From Craterostigma plantagineum (taxonomy: Eukaryota > Streptophyta > Magnoliopsida > Lamiales > Linderniaceae): a stretch of DNA of 64,000 nucleotides. Shown here piece by piece: positions 59,339 to 64,000 of the stretch; positions within the stretch are counted from its first letter, which is position 1, and each line of letters starts with the position of its first letter. The translations under genes were made by a program, and so were the position numbers. The stretch spans positions 248,001 through 312,000 of the forward strand of contig JAPQWV010000491.1 of the NCBI GenBank assembly GCA_027422505.1, read 5' to 3'. Under the pieces are notes generated by a model that worked only from the letters and a program-made list of their open reading frames with translations, made no database searches and had not been told where the DNA came from.

Positions 59339-60419
59339 ACAACTAGCTACAGACTCACTGTGCCATATCCAATTTGATAACCAGGCTTAAAATCCGAAAC
59401 TATCAGATGATCCTTAACAGTCTCACTATCCCACCACTTTATGTTCATACAAAGACAAGGACATAAATTTTGGATTGTCTGTTTTCTACGATTTTGCTCC
59501 GCACAATTTATAATTCTTCTACACCATTCAAATATTTGGTCGTTGTTCGCTTACTAGAAATCCAACCCCGATCCATTCCAACCAACTAAGTTAGATAACA
59601 AATAAATTTAAATCCTAAAGCGATAGCGAAAAATTGACCAAAAACCTAATTTTCACCAAAAATCACCAAAACGTAATCAAAACCTCAAATTAATGCTTAT
59701 TATCACTGAAATCATTTAGTGAATCAGCTCAACTTTGCCAAGCAATCAATCAATAAACGAAATAAGAAAACAAAACAGAAGAACAAATTTTAGCCACAAA
59801 TTTCCGCACAAGCTTAAGACTCAAATCAAATATAACACAAGCCTAACCCTCAAATAACAGAAATAAGCCATGAAATCGCACAAAACAACTACAAAGTCGA
59901 AAAATTCGAACTCAACGTAAGCCCAAAAAACCAAAATTTCGCCACTTTTTGCACATTAATAAAGCTCCAAATCAACCTCAAATCGAATCTAACACAATCC
60001 TAAGCCGAAACCTAACCTCACATCGCAGAAATTTAGCTATGAAATCGCACAAAATAACTACAAGTCGAAAAATCGAAACAATGTAAATCCAAAAAAATTT
60101 CACCACTTTTTCGCATTAATAAAGCTCCAAATCAACCTCAAATCGAATCTAACTCAATCCTACCCTAAACCTAACTCAAATCGCAGAAATTTAGCCCCGA
60201 ATCGGATGAAAATAAAAATCACAATTTCAAAAATCTCGAAACTTTGACAATTAAATCATCAAATCGAAAGCTTAGTGAAAGGAAATAGGTTGTGAGGTGT
60301 TTTACCGTGTTCTCCTAGCTCGAAATTGTTGGACGCCCTTGAATCGTCGAAATGCTTGAATCGTGTCGCGTATGTAAAGAAAAAAACAATGGGTTTTGGT
60401 TTAAGTAGACCCATTCTCG
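59339..60419. other. CACTA-2 right non-coding interior
   Basis: AT-rich DNA in which a ~200 bp unit is repeated (for example AAAGCTCCAAATCAACCTCA at about 59961 and 60121, and AATCGAATCTAAC after each). No gene. Confidence 0.6.
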
Positions 60420-60674
60420 ACCGTTGTAAGGGTAACGGTCGCCAATAGTCCAAAAAACTAACCGGCGACTGTTGTCAGTAGCAACAGTCGCCAAAGGGTT
60501 TATTAACAACAACAAAAGGATAAATCATTGGCGACTGTTGTCACGAGAAACAATCGCCAAAGGTCGGAAATTAAAAAAATTAAATATGGAAAAGTAATGG
60601 GCGATGTTGTTTGCCATAACAGTCGCCAAAGGTCAAAAATAATAATAAAAAAATAAAAACGGATAGCTCATAGG

Positions 60675-63600
60675 CCGACACACATCCGACGTAACTAGGA
60701 TATATTCATATACTCATCACAAGCATCAGTAGGCATCTCTAAGTCACTACATACTAGAATTCTGAAAAGAAGAAGCACAAAATTTTATAAGCCTAACACC
60801 CCCCTCTTAGGCACATTTTCATTTTCACATACCATGTTATATGATATTCCATATATGCGCATATACCAAACATATTCTTTTCATATATGTAGACAATGAG
60901 ATGATAAAAATGAAATGACACGTAGTATAATAAAAAGAGACTCAACATACCATAATATCCTAATACTGTACTAATCTATACTATCAAGTCATACTATATA
61001 AGCACAGGAAAGTACTAAATATATTCATATACCGTAATGAAAACTACAATCCTAATCAATACCCAAAAAATGAAACTTGAAAAGACTCAATGTCAGCTCC
61101 AAGATCCCTAGTTGAACAACACCTAAAAGACCCCAAATTAACTTGTGATAGCTTTCTGCCATACTGAGCTTTAACTTGCGATTCCATCACTGCACGAGTG
61201 ATTCATTCCGTTTTTCCTACCTCCCACCATATATTCTGTCTTCGGACATGAGCAATACCAAGGAGGCAAGGTCGGCGGTTATGCACACGTGAAGGAAGGA
61301 CGAGTTCCGGGGCCCTTCAGTAGCGAGCTGTGTCTGTCGGGATCAGAAGATTCCGAGGAACGAAACTCGGCATGTGGTAACCTAGTGTGTCTAGTGTTCG
61401 ACTTGTTACGGTTGTGTATTGGGCTAATCAATCAGTTTTGTATCCAGTTACGGTGCATTATAGTAATTGGTTAAACTCTTGGGAGCAAACCCAAAGGAGA
61501 GGAGTAAGTCCTAGTTGGGGCTATAACCTCTATAAAATCCTGTCTCGCATTTAGTTTTTAGTTATTTCCTTATCGTTGTGAGACAGACCCGACACACATC
61601 CTACGTAATAAGATATATCAGGCATACTCATCACAAGTATCAGTAGGCATCTCTAAGTCACTACATACTAGAATTGTGAACAGAAGAAGCACAAAATTTT
61701 ATAAGCCTAACACCCCCTCTTAGGCACGTTTTTATCTTCACATACCATGTATATTCCATATACGCGCATATACCAAACATATTCTTTAAACATATATGTA
61801 GACAATGAGATGATAAAATGAAATGAAACGTAGTATAATAAAAAGAGACTCAACATACCATAATACTCCTAATACTGTACTAATCTATACTATCACGTCA
61901 TACCTATATAATGCACAGAAAGTACTAAATATATTCATATACCGTACCCGAAAATTGAAAACTACAATCCTAATCAATACCCAAAAAATGAAACTTGAAA
62001 AGACTCAATGTCAGCTCCAAGATCCCTAGTTGAACAACACCTAAAAGACCCAAATTAACTTGCGATAGCTTTCTGCCATACTGAGCTTTAACTTGCGATT
62101 CCATCACTGCACGAGTGATTCATTCCGTTTTTCCTACCTCCCACCATATATTCTGTCTTCGGACATGAGCAATACCAAGGAGGCAAGGTCGGCGGTTACG
62201 CACACGTGAAGGGAAGGACGAGTTCCGGGGGCCCTTCGGTAGCGAGCTGTGTCTGTCGGGATCAGAAGATTCCGAGGAACGAAACTCGGCATGTGGTAAC
62301 CTAGTGTGTCTAGTGTTCGACTTGTTACGGTTGTGTATTGGGCTAATCAATCAGTTTTGTATCCAGCTACGGTGCATTATAGTAATTGGTTAAACTCTTG
62401 GGGAGCAAACCCAAAGGAGAGGAGTAAGTCCTAGTTGGGGCTATAACCTCTATAAAAATCATGTCTCGCATTTACTTTTTAGTTATTTCCTTATCGTTGT
62501 GAGACAGACCCGACACACATCCGACGTAACTAAGATATATCAGGCATACTCATCACAAGTATCAGTAGGCATCTCTAAGTCACTACATACTAGAATTGTG
62601 AACAGAAGAAGCACAAAATTTTATAAGCCTAACACCCCGTCTTAGGCACGTTTTATCTTCACATACCATGTATATTCCATATACGCGCATATACCAAACA
62701 TATTCTTTAATCATATATGTAGACAATGAGATGATAAAAATGAAATGAAACGTAGTATAATAAAAGAGACTGAACATACCATAATACTCCTAATACTGTA
62801 CTAATCTATACTATCACGTCACACCTATATAATGCACAGACAGTACTAAATATATTCATATACCGTACCCGAAATTGAAAATTACAATTCTAATCAATAC
62901 CCAAAAAATGGAACTTGAAAAGACTCAATTTCAGCTCCAAGAACCAAAAAGTTTCGAAGTAGACGTATAAAAGCCTTAATCGAAATTGAAGTTTGTTCGT
63001 AGGAATTCCGGTGAAATAAAAAATTCCAGCGCCCAACGATTACGACGACTCCTTGGGTGTTTGTTCGTAGGAGTAATTTGCAGTGGGTGCCTCGATTTGA
63101 GGCTAAATTGAGGTGGAGACTTTGATTTTTCAGTTAAGTTTCTTCTTAGCTTTGAGTTCGTTGTTTCCTCTGCTTTTGTTTTATTTTTTATTTTATTTTC
63201 TACATAAATCTTGGTCAAGTCGTAATAATTTAAGTTTTAGGGTTTTTTCGTCCAATTGATCCTTAAGTGAAAGATAAGTTTCTATTTGGTCTTTAAATGA
63301 TAAATTGTCTGACATGGGGAGTTATGTTATAAATTTTATGCTGATAGGGATTTTAGTGAAATTTTGTCCCGTAGAAGATTGATCCTTTTTTAGTAACACA
63401 AAGTAGATTTTGATAAAGTTGAATACTGATTAAACATCGTGATGATGACGATGATGATTATTATTATTATTTTATTGTTTAGTACTACTAAAAACTATTA
63501 TCTATATATAATATAGAACACACACAAGGAATCTTGGTGTAATGAAATGCATATTTCATTTTATACAATAATATTGCTACAATTTTGATAGGGTTGAATA

Positions 63601-64000
63601 TTTTTTCATGTGACCTTTGTGGTTTTGTGTTTGGATGCTTGTTTCGGTATCAAACCCAATCTCATAATCGTCACCTGCATATATAAATTTAGTGGATTGT
63701 TACATCTATTGCAAATTATGTCTAAATTTCTGGCTTCATCGATAAGGAATTAAGGAAATACTTTATCATACTAGAAATTATTTCCAAATAAATTTGAAAA
63801 AGCAACTTCAAGCCTCCGTCCAAATTTATTGAAAGGATCGACCGTCGACATTCATTCAACCAAAATCCATTAAGATCACTTTATTAAGGCCCCTTGTGCA
63901 TTATATAATAGCAGAAACCGACATAATTACTATTAAAAAATTAATCACCCTTCATTCATCCAACCCTGTATATAAAAATATACTTACCCAACAAAATTAA
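60675..64000. repeat. Right copy of the ~3.3 kb duplication, runs off window
   Basis: Matches 26820-30159 almost base for base to the last base of the window. It contains two array monomers (landmarks at 61228 and 62145), the monomer tail and the Mutator-type relic. Differences are mostly single-base losses in homopolymers in this copy (GGGGG to GGGG, AAAAA to AAAA, CCCC to CCC), concentrated before about 62050. Confidence 0.93.

Larger units (their letters stand above)
54728..60674 (-). mobile_element. CACTA (En/Spm) element CACTA-2, right end missing
   Basis: Left terminus CACTAGTACAGTCGCC at 54728. GGCGACTGTTGTT-type subterminal repeats lie at 54750-55030 and, inverted, at 60420-60640. 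Two transposon genes lie on the minus strand (TNP2 and a Transposase_24/C48 gene). The expected right terminus is absent: at 60674/60675 the subterminal repeat zone switches directly into the duplicated LTR array sequence. Confidence 0.9.

Overview
This window looks like nuclear DNA of a flowering plant, probably a eudicot. It is AT-rich, filled with nested plant transposable elements, and holds one recognisable host gene with plant-type exon/intron structure. I see no bacterial-type genes, CRISPR arrays, rRNA or tRNA genes. All repeat alignments were done by eye, so element edges are firm only where a target-site duplication (TSD) is quoted.

Layout. 1-9897 is a minus-strand Ty1/copia retrotransposon (called Cop1 here). 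It has an intact pol, a gag with one premature stop, a tRNA-iMet primer-binding site and a 298 bp 5' LTR; no 3' LTR is visible. 10450-14549 is a 4.1 kb Mutator-like element with a perfect 9 bp TSD and three families of internal duplications. 14721-19055 is a second Mutator-like candidate rich in GTACC words, with a 23 bp minisatellite. 19056-22474 is AT-rich sequence with the same GTACC words, a hAT MITE with a perfect 8 bp TSD and a Stowaway-type MITE. 22475-29099 is an LTR and a tandem array of ~0.93 kb monomers made from the LTR end plus flank, partly organised as a repeated 1881 bp dimer.

30183-39889 (minus) is the host gene, a GT14 (DUF266/BC10-like) glycosyltransferase. Its two visible exons are separated by an 8.4 kb intron that contains a plus-strand copia element (Cop2, 31177-38729) arranged LTR-gag/pol-LTR-partial gag-partial LTR. 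Exon 2 has a frameshift near its end. A 379 bp foldback MITE (40104-40482) lies about 215 bp upstream of the start codon, followed by a diverged copy of the 22475 LTR (40519-42345).

42346-64000 is transposon-only: a hAT MITE, two short copia elements lacking integrase and RT (Cop3 and Cop4), a decayed hAT transposase, a complete deletion-derivative CACTA element (49211-52372) and a larger CACTA element (54728-60674). The larger one sits inside a Cop4 LTR and is cut off at its right side by a ~3.3 kb near-identical second copy of 26820-30159, which runs to the window end.

The most interesting single observation is in Cop2. No TGG-type tRNA primer-binding site follows its 5' LTR. Instead, the bases 3-16 nt after the LTR are a perfect 14 bp reverse complement of a segment inside the LTR, in both LTR/internal junctions present. 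This suggests a self-primed copia element. A second theme is that three unrelated elements carry dense arrays of a short word in non-coding DNA: TTTCGCA in Cop1, GTAACA in the first Mutator-like element and GTACC in the second.
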